Assembly (NCBI RefSeq): GCF_000732635.1
Contig: NZ_JPMD01000022.1
Coordinates: 1 to 64,000 of the forward strand
Reading direction: 5' to 3'
Source: Clostridium sulfidigenes
Lineage (GTDB): Bacteria > Bacillota > Clostridia > Clostridiales > Clostridiaceae
DNA length: 64,000 nucleotides
The position numbers and the translations under genes were made by a program. Positions 9,076-19,010 of this stretch are shown here, in pieces. Below the pieces are notes generated by a model. That model was not told where the DNA came from and made no database searches. It saw only the letters and a program-made list of their open reading frames with translations. Numbering within the stretch: the stretch's first letter is position 1; every line of letters begins with the position of its first letter.

Positions 9076-10792
9076 TATACTTTGTATTTAACTTATTAAT
9101 TTCTTCTAAACAAAATCTAGATATCACTTCGTCTTCTGCTTCTTTTTCTCTATGACTATCTATAAAATCTCCCAAGATAGCAAAATATAGATTTTCATCA
9201 TTATTTCCTAAATAATAAGTTTCTAAATTACTCATTAAACTTTTAGCTTTCTCTATACTTTCTATTAGAGTAGGAACTACTACACAGGTGATTCCTTCTT
9301 TAGGAATTCTATCGGATATATTAATTTTAGGTAATACATTAGGTGTGCTTAAATTAGTAATACTCCAATTTAAGATGGATACCACAACCTCACTGAGCGG
9401 TATAATAGTAACTATTCCAGATAAAATATATTTAGATATTGATATATTTGTATCATTTATATAGCTCCAAGTTATAAATCCTCCCGATAGTATGGCTGTA
9501 AGAATAACAATAGTTCCTATATAAATACCAACAGCTCTTCCCTTTATCATATTTTTTAACTTTTCAAATCCTTTAAAATCAATATTCAAAATATGATTTA
9601 GCTTTTCTCTACCACTATCAGTTAGATAATATCCCACATGATTTTCAAATTCTTTATCATTATTTACTTCTGCACACTGTAGTACTTTTCTAGCAACAAA
9701 TGTCTCAGAAATTTTATTTTGTCTAGCTATTTTTTCTAAAACATGTCTATAATAGTCCTTGGAATAAAAATCCATAGTACTATAAACCATAGCAGGATCT
9801 TTACTTAATATTTCTTCTACTTTATTGCTAATATTAAATACTTCTTCCCAATTTATATTATCTAAATTTCTTAAGCCATTAATGCTACTACTAATGGCTG
9901 TAGAATAGATACCATCACTTTTATTAGAATCTATAATAATCTTATCTAAAGTAATTTCATTTTCGCTTAATTTATCTTCTATCCATAAATTTAATTCATC
10001 GTAATTTACTCCATTATCTCTTAAAACTCTTATTAATGCATCCGCAAAGTATTCTGTAAACTTAATATTGTTCTCTGATATGAAATCCATAGCTCTCTTC
10101 ATATTTTCTTCATTATAATACTTAATAATCCTATCAGCTAATCTTTCTCCTCTATGTCTATCATTAGCTTTATCCACTATCAATACTGAGCTTTTTCCTA
10201 TTATCTCTAAATAGGCTATTTTAAGCATTATAGGTAAAGCCCATAATTCTCCCATGGTTAATATGGTTGTTTCTTGATATCTTTTTAAAAACTTATTAAT
10301 ATTATCCCTAGTTAGCTTATCCCTATAAATTCCCAATATTTCTCTTGATACAGCATAAATTCTAGGATATCCTTTTAATGCTCCACTTTTTAGTATAGGT
10401 AGTGATTTTAAATATTTCTTTGATAAATGTTTTTTTATAAATTTATACTCTTTTTCAATAACATAGATATTATCTAATATCCATTGTGTTCCTTTTATCT
10501 TGAAATACTCTCTATTTTCATCCACTTTAAACAAATTATGGCACCCCAATATATTATTGAAATGCTTATCTAAATTGGAAATTAAATCATTCCTACTTAT
10601 TTTTTCAATTTCTCTATGGTCTCTGGCTATATCATCAATAGCATCTTCCAATTTTTCTTTATTTTCTGCTAAAAAACTATTGTCACTAATCTTAATATAG
10701 ACTCTTCTCTTATTTCTATTTTTGATTACGTACATAAGAAGAACTATACTTAGTATAAGTATTAAATTTACTAAAATAAATATGTGCTCCAT
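9035..10792 (-). CDS. Cyclic beta-1,2-glucan synthase-like protein, N-terminal part (frameshifted)
   Basis: The N-terminal 585 residues of the same polypeptide. It has an N-terminal membrane helix (ILVNLILILSIVLLMYVI), a long cytoplasmic helical region, two further membrane helices near 415-475, and the start of the GT84 domain (ITCVVVPTLIES). The frame is lost at RFFLF in a run of seven T residues (about 9052-9058, minus strand). Removing one T gives RFFFLCRHRRFN, which leads straight into NEKENKWLGWERKRGKL of the other part. I place the start at ATG 10792 with AAAGGGGA 7 bases upstream, not at the TTG at 10810 that overlaps it. Confidence 0.85.
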   Translation of the reverse strand: MEHIFILVNLILILSIVLLMYVIKNRNKRRVYIKISDNSFLAENKEKLEDAIDDIARDHREIEKISRNDLISNLDKHFNNILGCHNLFKVDENREYFKIKGTQWILDNIYVIEKEYKFIKKHLSKKYLKSLPILKSGALKGYPRIYAVSREILGIYRDKLTRDNINKFLKRYQETTILTMGELWALPIMLKIAYLEIIGKSSVLIVDKANDRHRGERLADRIIKYYNEENMKRAMDFISENNIKFTEYFADALIRVLRDNGVNYDELNLWIEDKLSENEITLDKIIIDSNKSDGIYSTAISSSINGLRNLDNINWEEVFNISNKVEEILSKDPAMVYSTMDFYSKDYYRHVLEKIARQNKISETFVARKVLQCAEVNNDKEFENHVGYYLTDSGREKLNHILNIDFKGFEKLKNMIKGRAVGIYIGTIVILTAILSGGFITWSYINDTNISISKYILSGIVTIIPLSEVVVSILNWSITNLSTPNVLPKINISDRIPKEGITCVVVPTLIESIEKAKSLMSNLETYYLGNNDENLYFAILGDFIDSHREKEAEDEVISRFCLEEINKLNTKYNEDSGRFFLFMQT

Positions 10793-10965
10793 GGTGCTAT
10801 CCCCTTTCAATGATGCTCAACTATTATTATTACCAAATTAACTTAAATCTATAATAGTAAATATTTTTCTATCCTATAGATTAGCTTTCTCCTATAGCTA
10901 AATAAAAGCCATCTAAGAAAAGTAACTTAATATCTTACTTATCTTAAATGGCTTCTTTATATATG

Positions 10966-11095
10966 CTATTGTGAACTACCTTTAGTTAATCCTCTATAAC
11001 TACCTGGTTGCACATTAAATTTTACTTCTTTCCCATCACTAGTTTCTATAATTGTTCCTTTGTTACAAGGAGTTTCTATAATTATATTATATTTT
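10966..11095 (-). pseudogene. Orphan C-terminal coding fragment, unrecognised
   Basis: The minus strand just after the M18 aminopeptidase stop has an open frame of about 43 codons that looks strongly protein-like (ETPCNKGTIIETSDGKEVKF, then NVQPGSYRGLTKG) and ends at TAG 10966-10968. There is no ATG, GTG or TTG with a ribosome site, and a TAG lies just upstream in the same frame. It resembles the C-terminal beta-rich tail of a secreted or sugar-active enzyme. It is probably the remnant of a deleted gene. Confidence 0.4.
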
Positions 11096-12388
11096 GTAAA
11101 ACTCTACAAAGGATTTTGCTACATAACTATGATCCTTAACTCCTGCAAACTCTCTTATAGAATGCATAGCAAGGGTTGGATTTCCAATATCTACAGAACG
11201 TATATTCAAATGGGTTGAAGAAATTGGTCCTATGGTTGAACCGCCTCTTAAATCTGAACGATTTACAAACTTTTGTACTGGTACCTCTGCTTTTTTACAA
11301 ATAGATTCATATACAGCAGAAGAATCTGAATCACTAGTATATGCACAATTCGCATTTATCTTTATAACAGGACCTTTATTTACAATTGGTCTATTAGTCG
11401 GATCTGCCTTTTCTGGGCTATTAGGATGAACTGCGTGAGCATTATCTGCCGAAATAATAAAGGATCTGCTAAGTGCTCTAAAGAACTCTTCTCTCCCTTT
11501 TCCAAGACAAAGAGCAATTCTTTCTAAAATATTTGCTAACATATCAGAATCGGCTCCTTGTTTTGTAGAGCTTCCAACTTCTTCATTATCAAAACATACC
11601 ATTACATTTATGCCCTCAGTTATTGGAGCTTCTTTTAGTGCTTCAATTCCAGCATGAACCATTTGAAGGTCATCTAATCTACCTGAAGATATAAATTCAT
11701 CTTTTAATCCAACAATACATCCCTTTTCAAATTCATAAAGGAATAAATCAAAATCTATAATATCCTCTTTATTTACCTTCATTTCCTCAGCTAATATGTT
11801 TATTAATGCATTATCCTTTTCTAATTCTTCAGTTACCATTGCAAGCAGTGGAAGTGTATCTTTTTGTGGATTTAATTCTCCTCCAGAATTGGCTTCCCTA
11901 TTCATATGAATTGCTAAGCTAGGTATTATTAATATTGGTTTCTTTATGTTAACTAACCTTAACTCTGGATTAAGTAAATTTTCACCTTTTAAAGCAACTC
12001 TTCCTGCTACAGCTAGTGGTCTATCCATCCATGTACTTCTTATTAAACCACCATAAACCTCAGTATTTAATTTAATATAATTATTTTCTGATATAATTTC
12101 ACTATTTGGTTTTATTCTAAATGTAGGTGAATCTGTATGAGCACCTATAATTTTAAATCCGTGGTTCTCAACCTCACCATTACCTACAGTAAATGCAATT
12201 AGTGCAGAACCATTTTTAGTAGTATAATATTTACCACCCTTTTCTAATATCCATTTATCCTCTTCCTTTAATTCCTTAAAATCACAACCTTCAAGAGAAT
12301 CTTTAACATTTTTCACTGCATGAAAAGCAGTAGGGCTTTCATACAAAAAATCTATAAGTTCTTTAGCAAACTTCAATTCTTTTGACAT
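11087..12388 (-). CDS. M18 family aminopeptidase
   Basis: Cytosolic zinc aminopeptidase of the M18 family (aspartyl/ApeB-like), 433 residues, full length. Metal and active-site motifs are present in order: IGAHTDSPTFR (His ligand) near 85, DNEEVGSS (Glu/Asp) near 260, SADNAHAVHPN near 315, and the C-terminal DIGNPTLAMHSIRE with the last His ligand. Such enzymes trim N-terminal residues from peptides in the final steps of peptide catabolism. Start ATG at 12388 has AAGGAGGGG upstream. It forms a single-gene unit divergent from the cation efflux gene. Confidence 0.93.
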   Translation of the reverse strand: MSKELKFAKELIDFLYESPTAFHAVKNVKDSLEGCDFKELKEEDKWILEKGGKYYTTKNGSALIAFTVGNGEVENHGFKIIGAHTDSPTFRIKPNSEIISENNYIKLNTEVYGGLIRSTWMDRPLAVAGRVALKGENLLNPELRLVNIKKPILIIPSLAIHMNREANSGGELNPQKDTLPLLAMVTEELEKDNALINILAEEMKVNKEDIIDFDLFLYEFEKGCIVGLKDEFISSGRLDDLQMVHAGIEALKEAPITEGINVMVCFDNEEVGSSTKQGADSDMLANILERIALCLGKGREEFFRALSRSFIISADNAHAVHPNSPEKADPTNRPIVNKGPVIKINANCAYTSDSDSSAVYESICKKAEVPVQKFVNRSDLRGGSTIGPISSTHLNIRSVDIGNPTLAMHSIREFAGVKDHSYVAKSFVEFYKI

Positions 12389-12541
12389 AATTAATCCCCT
12401 CCTTAAAACGAAATACTAGTAATAGTATACCAAACTTTTACTACATTTCCTATGAATTTTGTGATTTTCCCTAATTTATAACATGTTCTCGTGTTATACT
12501 ATAGTTATGAGAAAAAATATATTGATAAAGAGGTGTAATAA

Positions 12542-13720
12542 TTGATTTCTCAAAAGCTTATAACAAAATTTATTAAAAATAGTGAAGATATAAAAAATAA
12601 GAAAGTCAGAGAACGTTATGGATATCTTGGTGGAGTTGTTGGTATTTTAGTAAATCTAGTTTTATTTTTAATTAAAATCACTGCTGGACTTTTAGTTAAT
12701 AGTATTGCTGTAATTGCTGATGCTTTTAATAATCTCTCCGATGTTGGTGCTTCATTGGTAACCATTTTTGGCTTTAAACTTTCAAGTAAACCAGCAGATA
12801 AAGAACATCCCTTTGGACATGGAAGAATTGAGTACATTTCTGGTCTTATAGTTGCATTTTTAGTAATATTAGTTGGCTTTGAATTCATAAAAAGCTCTTT
12901 TGAGAGAATTAAAAATCCTGTTCCTGTAGAATTTTCACTACTTCCATTTATTCTTTTAATCATATCTATATCATTTAAAGTATGGTTAAGTAGGTTCTAT
13001 AGAGGTATAGGTAACAAAATAAATTCTTCCGCTCTTAAAGCTTCTTCTGTAGACTCAATAAGTGATGTAATATCTTCTTCTACTGTAGTTATATCACTAC
13101 TAATCTCAAAATTCACATCACTTCCTATAGACGGATATATTGGTTTAGTTGTTTCCTTAGTAATTCTTTATGCAGGATATAACCTAATTAAAGATACTTT
13201 AAACCCATTACTTGGAGTTGCTCCTGATAATGATTTAGTAGAAGATATTCAAAAAATGTTATTATCCTATGAACATATAGATGGTGTTCATGACTTGCTA
13301 GTTCATAATTATGGTCCTGGAAGAATAATTGCTTCTATTCACGCTGAAGTTCCTCTTGATATTTCTGTTGTTGCTGCTCATGAGGTTATAGATAGAGCTG
13401 AAAAGGAAATTTCTTCTGAACTGGGTATATATCTGCTAATTCATATGGATCCAGTAACTACAAAGGATGAAGAGATTCTTAGTGCAAAAAGAGAATTGGA
13501 AGAAGTTTTAAATAAAATTCCTCATATATCTTCTTTTCATGATTTTAGAGTAGTAGGTGAAGGTGACTATAAAAACTTAATATTTGATGTAGTAGTTAAG
13601 GATGATTTTATAATAACTAAAGAATCAGAACTTAAATTACAAAAACAAATAAATGAGGAAATTAAGAAAGTTTCTCCAAATCACAACGCAATAATTACCG
13701 TAGATGCATCTTTTATCTAA
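12542..13720 (+). CDS. Cation diffusion facilitator (CDF) family transporter
   Basis: A 392-residue metal/proton antiporter with six predicted membrane segments. Paired aspartates lie in TM2 (DAFNNLSD) and TM5 (DSISD), followed by the conserved HPFGHGRIEY loop. The cytoplasmic C-terminal part is long (about 190 residues) and appears to contain two ferredoxin-like dimerisation folds, as in some clostridial CDFs. Substrate is probably Zn, Fe or Mn and cannot be chosen from sequence. Start is TTG at 12542 with AGAGGTG upstream. An imperfect inverted repeat AACATG/CGTGTT just before a TATACT-like -10 (about 12480-12500) may be an operator. Confidence 0.9.
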   Translation: MISQKLITKFIKNSEDIKNKKVRERYGYLGGVVGILVNLVLFLIKITAGLLVNSIAVIADAFNNLSDVGASLVTIFGFKLSSKPADKEHPFGHGRIEYISGLIVAFLVILVGFEFIKSSFERIKNPVPVEFSLLPFILLIISISFKVWLSRFYRGIGNKINSSALKASSVDSISDVISSSTVVISLLISKFTSLPIDGYIGLVVSLVILYAGYNLIKDTLNPLLGVAPDNDLVEDIQKMLLSYEHIDGVHDLLVHNYGPGRIIASIHAEVPLDISVVAAHEVIDRAEKEISSELGIYLLIHMDPVTTKDEEILSAKRELEEVLNKIPHISSFHDFRVVGEGDYKNLIFDVVVKDDFIITKESELKLQKQINEEIKKVSPNHNAIITVDASFI

Positions 13721-13795
13721 TTAATTTGAATTTTCATTAACCATTTTTAACTTATATAATATTATGATAGTGTAGAAATCATTGGAGGATTAATT

Positions 13796-14884
13796 ATGAC
13801 TGGAATATCCACTCACTATTTTTTAGGTGGCAATACCGGAAAAGGCTTTTACTCTCACTTTAATTATATTATTTCCCAAAAGGATGCAACTAGAATTATT
13901 TGCTTAAAGGGAGGTCCTGGTACAGGAAAATCTTCCCTTATGAAAAAAATTGGAAAACACTACATTGATAGAGGATATGATGTAGAATTTCATCATTGTT
14001 CTTCTGATAGTGATTCTTTAGATGGAGTTCTAATTAAAGAATTAAAAGTAGCTATGCTTGATGGTACATCTCCCCATATGATAGACCCTATTACTCCTGG
14101 TGCTGTAGATGATATAGTAAATATGGGAATATGTCTAAAAGAAGAGAACTTTGAGAACATAAAATTTAACATTCTAGCTGTAAATAAAGAAATTGGAAAT
14201 TCCTTTAGAAGAGCTTACAGATTTTTTGCTGCGGCTAAATCTATTTATGATGATTGGTATACCTTTAATAATGAAGCTTTAAATCTTTATGAACTTAATA
14301 TTTTAAAAGAAAATTTGAAGAATAGAATTCTTCCTAATACATTCTCATCACTGGGTAAAAAACGCCACTTATTTGCAACAGGATTTACTCCAAAGGGAGT
14401 TATAACTTATATTCATAATATAGTAAAAGACATGTCCAGTGTTTATGTACTTAAAGGCTCTCCTGGAACTGGCAAAACTCGTGTTCTTGAATATATTGCA
14501 GATGAAGCTACTCGAAGGGGTCTAGATGTAGAGATTCTACACACGCCACTAAATCCTGAAAAAATTGAACATTTATTAATTCCTGAATTAAAGGTTGCTC
14601 TAGTAACATCAAATGAAATTACCAAAATAGAATTTCATGGCGAGGAGTATGATATGGATAGTCTATTAGATGCAAATTATATTGAAAAAAAACAAGATGA
14701 TATAGACGATGTTTCTTCCATTTTTTACATCCTACTTCAAAAAGGTCTTGATTGTATAAAAATAGCTAAAGATTTACATGATGAATTAGAGGAATTCTAT
14801 GTTCCTAATATGGATTTTAATAAGGCCGACCAAATATATGAAGAAGTATTAAATAAAATTCAAGGATATGAAGATAGCTTATAA
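13796..14884 (+). CDS. Tandem P-loop ATPase/nucleotide kinase-like protein (PRK06851 type)
   Basis: A 362-residue soluble protein built from two similar halves. Each half has a Walker A motif (GGPGTGKSS at 39-47 and GSPGTGKTR at 221-229). The same downstream pattern follows in each: a DVEFHHC/DVEILHT strand and an LIKELKVAM/LIPELKVAL segment. This internal duplication is clear to the eye. The family is widespread in clostridia and its role is not established. Start ATG has TTGGAGGA upstream. It is the last plus-strand gene before a convergent terminator. Confidence 0.85.
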   Translation: MTGISTHYFLGGNTGKGFYSHFNYIISQKDATRIICLKGGPGTGKSSLMKKIGKHYIDRGYDVEFHHCSSDSDSLDGVLIKELKVAMLDGTSPHMIDPITPGAVDDIVNMGICLKEENFENIKFNILAVNKEIGNSFRRAYRFFAAAKSIYDDWYTFNNEALNLYELNILKENLKNRILPNTFSSLGKKRHLFATGFTPKGVITYIHNIVKDMSSVYVLKGSPGTGKTRVLEYIADEATRRGLDVEILHTPLNPEKIEHLLIPELKVALVTSNEITKIEFHGEEYDMDSLLDANYIEKKQDDIDDVSSIFYILLQKGLDCIKIAKDLHDELEEFYVPNMDFNKADQIYEEVLNKIQGYEDSL

Positions 14885-14892
14885 TATATTAA

Positions 14893-14936
14893 AAATAAAA
14901 AGTAATAGCACCCTGTGATGCTATTACTTTTTTATT
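14893..14936. terminator. Bidirectional terminator
   Basis: The stem AAAAAGTAATAGCA / TGCTATTACTTTTT sits between two convergent genes. The minus-strand helicase stop codon falls at its edge. Confidence 0.85.
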
Positions 14937-17052
14937 TCTTAATAACTATTAAATTATGAAGTGCTCTTGTACACATTATATACATTAGATTGTCCTTGTA
15001 TCTTTCTTGGATGTCCTCTTCAATTATAATAGCTCCATCAAATTCTAAGCCTTTTGCATAATAACTAGGCATAATCATAGTTCCCTCAGCAATATGAAGA
15101 TTCTCTTTATCTATAAGCTTTAATGAAATATCTTCTTTTAACAAATCATATATATACTTAGATTGAGATAAATTTTTAGTTATAATAGCTATATTTTCAA
15201 GATTTTTTTTCTTTAAGCTAGTTGCTAGCTCTATAATATATTCTTTTATCTCTTTCTCATCCTTTACTAGTATCTCATTAACAGAATCTCCAGTTCTAAC
15301 CATAGGTACTATGGAAATATCATCTATATACATATTACTATATTCCATGATTTCTTTCGTTGAACGATAACTTTTATTTAACTTAAACATTTCAACTGAA
15401 TCCTCACTAAATATATCTTTAATACTACTTAAAGAAGAATTACTTCCAATAGGTATTAATTGCTGATTACTATCTCCAACTATAGTCATAGATTTAGTAT
15501 TTACAAGTTCTTTTAACACTATAAATTGTAGTGGTGAATAATCTTGAGCCTCGTCGATTACTAAATGTTTAATTTCTCTATTAAGCCTTAAGCCCATAAG
15601 TTTAGCTTTTAAGTATAATATAGCAACCAAGTCTTCTTCTGTATATTCTTTATTACCATTAAATTCTTCATATATCTTTTCTATATTTTTTCCATCTAAA
15701 TAACTTAATGTAGCTTTTACTTCTATTACATCTCTTACTAATTCTCTTATTTCTAACTTTCTTTTGAATTCTAAATCATTTATATGAAGTATTAATTCTT
15801 CAGGGGTAAACTCTTTCTTTTTCTCTTTATACCTCATTTCAATAGATCTAAACTCTTCATCTCTCACATCCCTAATTCTAGAGAATAAAATCCTTTTAAT
15901 TTTTTTGCTTCTTCTAAATAATGGTAGTGAAGTAAAGTCTTTTGTAAACATGGCTTTTATTTCTTCTTTAGTTGCTATAACTTTATCTCTAAAGAAAACC
16001 GCATCGTTAAAATAACTATCTTCTTCTAGCTTAATAACAAGTTTATCTAGATCCTCCATAAACCTTAATGATCTCTTATAAATAACTTTTTTCTCAAAAT
16101 CTTTATCTTTATTAAGAATTCTTTCCATAACATCTTTAGTATCTATAACATCATCTACATCTACTAAATCTAAAGCTAAATCTAAAAATGTAGTTTGGAA
16201 CACTCCAGTCTCTCCTAAAGTTGGAAGAACATTTGAAATATAATCTATAAATATTCTATTAGGACCTAATATTAAAACCTTATTTTCTAAAAGATTTCTG
16301 TAATTGTAAATTAAATAAGCAACTCTATGAAGTGCAATAGTAGTTTTACCACTTCCAGCTACACCATCTACAACTAGTATCTTATTCTTATCTTGTCTTA
16401 TAATCTCATTTTGTTCTTGTTGTATAGTCATAACTATGTCTTTAAGCTTATCTGAAGAGTTTTTGCTTAATACCATTTGAAGAATATCGTCTTTTATATC
16501 GATATTAGAATTGAATAATCCCTCTAATTTACCTCTCTTTATGATATATTGAACCCTTCCTAAAATAGAAGCTGTAATTTCTCCTTCAGGTGAATTATAC
16601 TGTCCAATAGTTCCTGAATTACTATAAAAAAGTGCTGAAATTGGAGCTCTCCAATCTATAATTAGTGGTTCAAAGGTTTCCTCTAAAGTTACTCCAAACC
16701 TTCCAATGTATATATCTTCTATCCCATAATCTTCTTCTCTAAAAGTAACCTTACCAAAATAAGGAGAAGATTTTAACACTGTTAGTTCTTTTAATTTTCT
16801 ATCAGTGCTTTTAAAATTTTCTTCTTTTACGTAGTTTTCATGATCAAAATACTCTATTATCTTATCTTCATCGTCTTTAAATTCTTCTAAAACATTTTTT
16901 CTGTATTCTAATATGGCATTGGTTATATGCTTCCTTTTCTCTATACACTTAAGAATTTCATCATTTATTATTTTTATAACATGTTCTAATCTTTCTTCTT
17001 CTATGGCAACCTCTAACTGTTTCTTTAATTGGTCTTTAAGATCATTTGACAT
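14932..17052 (-). CDS. HelD-type superfamily 1 helicase (RNA polymerase-recycling ATPase)
   Basis: 706 residues, full length for the HelD/UvrD-like family. An N-terminal coiled coil (about 1-90) is followed by a beta-barrel-like region, Walker A GVAGSGKTT at 230-238, Walker B VIDEAQD, motif III VGDSNQQL, motif IV KSYRST, and the final motif GLEFDGAII. HelD proteins bind RNA polymerase and release it from stalled complexes. In some bacteria they confer rifampicin tolerance. No DNA-unwinding role needs to be assumed. Start ATG has AAGGAAGTGG upstream. Confidence 0.88.
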   Translation of the reverse strand: MSNDLKDQLKKQLEVAIEEERLEHVIKIINDEILKCIEKRKHITNAILEYRKNVLEEFKDDEDKIIEYFDHENYVKEENFKSTDRKLKELTVLKSSPYFGKVTFREEDYGIEDIYIGRFGVTLEETFEPLIIDWRAPISALFYSNSGTIGQYNSPEGEITASILGRVQYIIKRGKLEGLFNSNIDIKDDILQMVLSKNSSDKLKDIVMTIQQEQNEIIRQDKNKILVVDGVAGSGKTTIALHRVAYLIYNYRNLLENKVLILGPNRIFIDYISNVLPTLGETGVFQTTFLDLALDLVDVDDVIDTKDVMERILNKDKDFEKKVIYKRSLRFMEDLDKLVIKLEEDSYFNDAVFFRDKVIATKEEIKAMFTKDFTSLPLFRRSKKIKRILFSRIRDVRDEEFRSIEMRYKEKKKEFTPEELILHINDLEFKRKLEIRELVRDVIEVKATLSYLDGKNIEKIYEEFNGNKEYTEEDLVAILYLKAKLMGLRLNREIKHLVIDEAQDYSPLQFIVLKELVNTKSMTIVGDSNQQLIPIGSNSSLSSIKDIFSEDSVEMFKLNKSYRSTKEIMEYSNMYIDDISIVPMVRTGDSVNEILVKDEKEIKEYIIELATSLKKKNLENIAIITKNLSQSKYIYDLLKEDISLKLIDKENLHIAEGTMIMPSYYAKGLEFDGAIIIEEDIQERYKDNLMYIMCTRALHNLIVIKK

Positions 17053-17179
17053 AAAACCACTTCCTTTATTAGATTCTTATAATGAATTTTCATAGTAACT
17101 TATTATAAGTTCTATATATTAATCTTAAACCCTTTCATCTATGCAAAATTAGTATAATATATAGATGGATAAAGTTTAC

Positions 17180-18271
17180 TTATACTATTTCTTCCCAACC
17201 TCTTATATCAGTAATTCCAAGGCCAGGTTCATCGGACAAAGTGATTTTATTTCCTTCAAAGATTGCTCCTCCAACTATAGGGTCCTCTGCAAAGTATATC
17301 ATTGTATCTAAATCTGCTGTTATCATATTTCCTCTTGAAGCTGCAAAGCTTGCTGCTGCTGTGATTCCAATTTTGCTCTCTAACATACAACCAACCATAC
17401 ACCTTATACCCATAGTATCTGCCATATTGTAAATTCTTATGGCATTTTGTATTCCTCCACATTTCATCAGTTTTATATTGATTAAGTCACAAGCTCTATT
17501 CTGAATTACCTTAAAGGCCTCTGGGGATCCAAACACTGATTCGTCAGCTAAAATCATAGTATCCACATTATCTTTAATAAATTTTAATCCTTCGATATCC
17601 CAACCTTTAACTGGTTGTTCTACAAACTCTATATCTAAATCTAATTGCTCTATCTTCTTAATTATCTTTATTGCATCTTTAGGTGACCAGCCTTGATTAC
17701 CATCAACTCTTACTTTTATTCCTTTTCTAATAGCACGTCTAATAAATTTCACTTTTTCAAAGTCTGATTCTACATTATTTCCAAGCTTTATCTTTATATT
17801 AGTATAGCCATCTCTAGTAGCTTCATAGGCTGCATTTATCATATTTTCCATCTTATCATCATCTTGTATAGTTATATCTGTAAGTACCGTTGAATTAAAT
17901 CCTCCTAATAACTTATACAAAGGAGTATTTACTCCTTTACTCCAAAGATCATATATAGCAATTTCTACAGCTGCTTTTGCGCTATTATTTCCTTTAATGC
18001 ATTCATCCATAACTTTAAAAATGCATTGAAGACACGTAAGATCCATTCCCTTAATAAATGTAGTAATATGTTTAATAGCACCTACAATTGAACTTTCTGT
18101 CTCCCCTGTCACTCTTGGTGCTGGAGCTGCACTTCCTATCCCCACATCTCCATTTTCCGTAAAAATCTTTACAACTACTTCGTTAGAATAATTATAAACT
18201 CCGTTTTTAGTTACGAATGGTTTTTTTAATGGCATTGTAATTCTACCAACTTTAACATCTGCAATAATCAT
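17180..18271 (-). CDS. Dipeptide epimerase, enolase superfamily (L-Ala-D/L-Glu epimerase type)
   Basis: 363 residues of the muconate-lactonizing subgroup of the enolase superfamily. Catalytic lysine motif NIKIKLG (K160, K162), metal ligands in VRVDGNQGW (D190), EQP (E218) and ADES (D243), and the second-face lysine in INIKLMK (K267) are all present. This layout matches epimerases acting on L-Ala-D/L-Glu dipeptides from peptidoglycan. The nearby peptide transporter supports dipeptide salvage. The exact specificity is inferred. The start region has AGGGGT upstream of ATG 18271. Confidence 0.88.
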   Translation of the reverse strand: MIIADVKVGRITMPLKKPFVTKNGVYNYSNEVVVKIFTENGDVGIGSAAPAPRVTGETESSIVGAIKHITTFIKGMDLTCLQCIFKVMDECIKGNNSAKAAVEIAIYDLWSKGVNTPLYKLLGGFNSTVLTDITIQDDDKMENMINAAYEATRDGYTNIKIKLGNNVESDFEKVKFIRRAIRKGIKVRVDGNQGWSPKDAIKIIKKIEQLDLDIEFVEQPVKGWDIEGLKFIKDNVDTMILADESVFGSPEAFKVIQNRACDLINIKLMKCGGIQNAIRIYNMADTMGIRCMVGCMLESKIGITAAASFAASRGNMITADLDTMIYFAEDPIVGGAIFEGNKITLSDEPGLGITDIRGWEEIV

Positions 18272-18518
18272 CTTTATACCCCTACTACTTATAAATTTAT
18301 ATTTTTAATATTATTAATCTATCCGAATTTTATTCATATAAAATATGCTTAAAATAAAATATGATAGATTTTTTACATTTCCGTAAAAATTTCTATCTAG
18401 TCAAGTCATAATTATACACCAAAGCCTAAAGTAGTCAAGCTATATAGTAGGTTGTTTTTGTTCAATTTATTTATTTAAATAGTAGATATTACTCTCAATG
18501 TCTACATATTTCCTAATA

Positions 18519-18893
18519 TCAACCCTGGTTATGTTTTATTCCTATGAATTTTATCCACCTCTTTCTAGCAATATATCTTATGTACATTACAAGCCTCTCT
18601 ATAGCTACTTCTTCCGTATCACCTAATCTCCTTGCCATCTCAAGTGCAATGTCATATATACTTCTTTTACCATCTATTAAAATCCATGCCAGTGATGATT
18701 TATCATCAAAAACTATATCACTAAGATTATTTTTTTTCACTAACCATCTTGCGAACTTTTCTATAGGTTTGTTATGTTCAAAGTATAGAGTAACTATATT
18801 ATTATCATTAATTTTATAGTTATCATGTTCAATTTGGGGAATATATAAAAGAAAATTCTTTTCTTCTTTATTTTGTGTTTTTTTACCTTTCAT
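18519..18893 (-). CDS. PqqD-family protein
   Basis: About 124 residues. The C-terminal half (SSLAWILIDGKRSIYDIA, then EEVAIERLVMYIRYIARK) matches the PqqD fold, a small peptide-binding chaperone domain best known for handing precursor peptides to radical SAM enzymes. No radical SAM partner or precursor peptide lies beside it. Instead it sits between a peptide transporter and a dipeptide epimerase. I place the start at ATG 18893 because AGGTG lies just upstream and overlaps the GTG at 18902. Confidence 0.75.
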   Translation of the reverse strand: MKGKKTQNKEEKNFLLYIPQIEHDNYKINDNNIVTLYFEHNKPIEKFARWLVKKNNLSDIVFDDKSSLAWILIDGKRSIYDIALEMARRLGDTEEVAIERLVMYIRYIARKRWIKFIGIKHNQG

Positions 18894-18911
18894 ACAAATC
18901 ACCTACAAATT

Positions 18912-18939
18912 AGTTAAGAGCCTTAACGGCTCTTAACTT
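18912..18939 (-). terminator. Hairpin between the OPT and PqqD genes
   Basis: Inverted repeat AGTTAAGAGCC / GGCTCTTAACT lies after the transporter and directly before the PqqD ribosome site. The following T-tract is weak, so it may attenuate rather than fully stop transcription. Confidence 0.5.
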
Positions 18940-19010
18940 TAATATTATTCATAATTATATCCATATTTTTTAATATTATAAGAAATATTATCAATAATCA
19001 TAATTTACCT

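Noticed and set aside
18272-18518. Possible riboswitch or small gene between the epimerase and PqqD genes
   Set aside because: Only AT-rich sequence; no conserved RNA motif, ribosome site with ORF, or strong stem was found.
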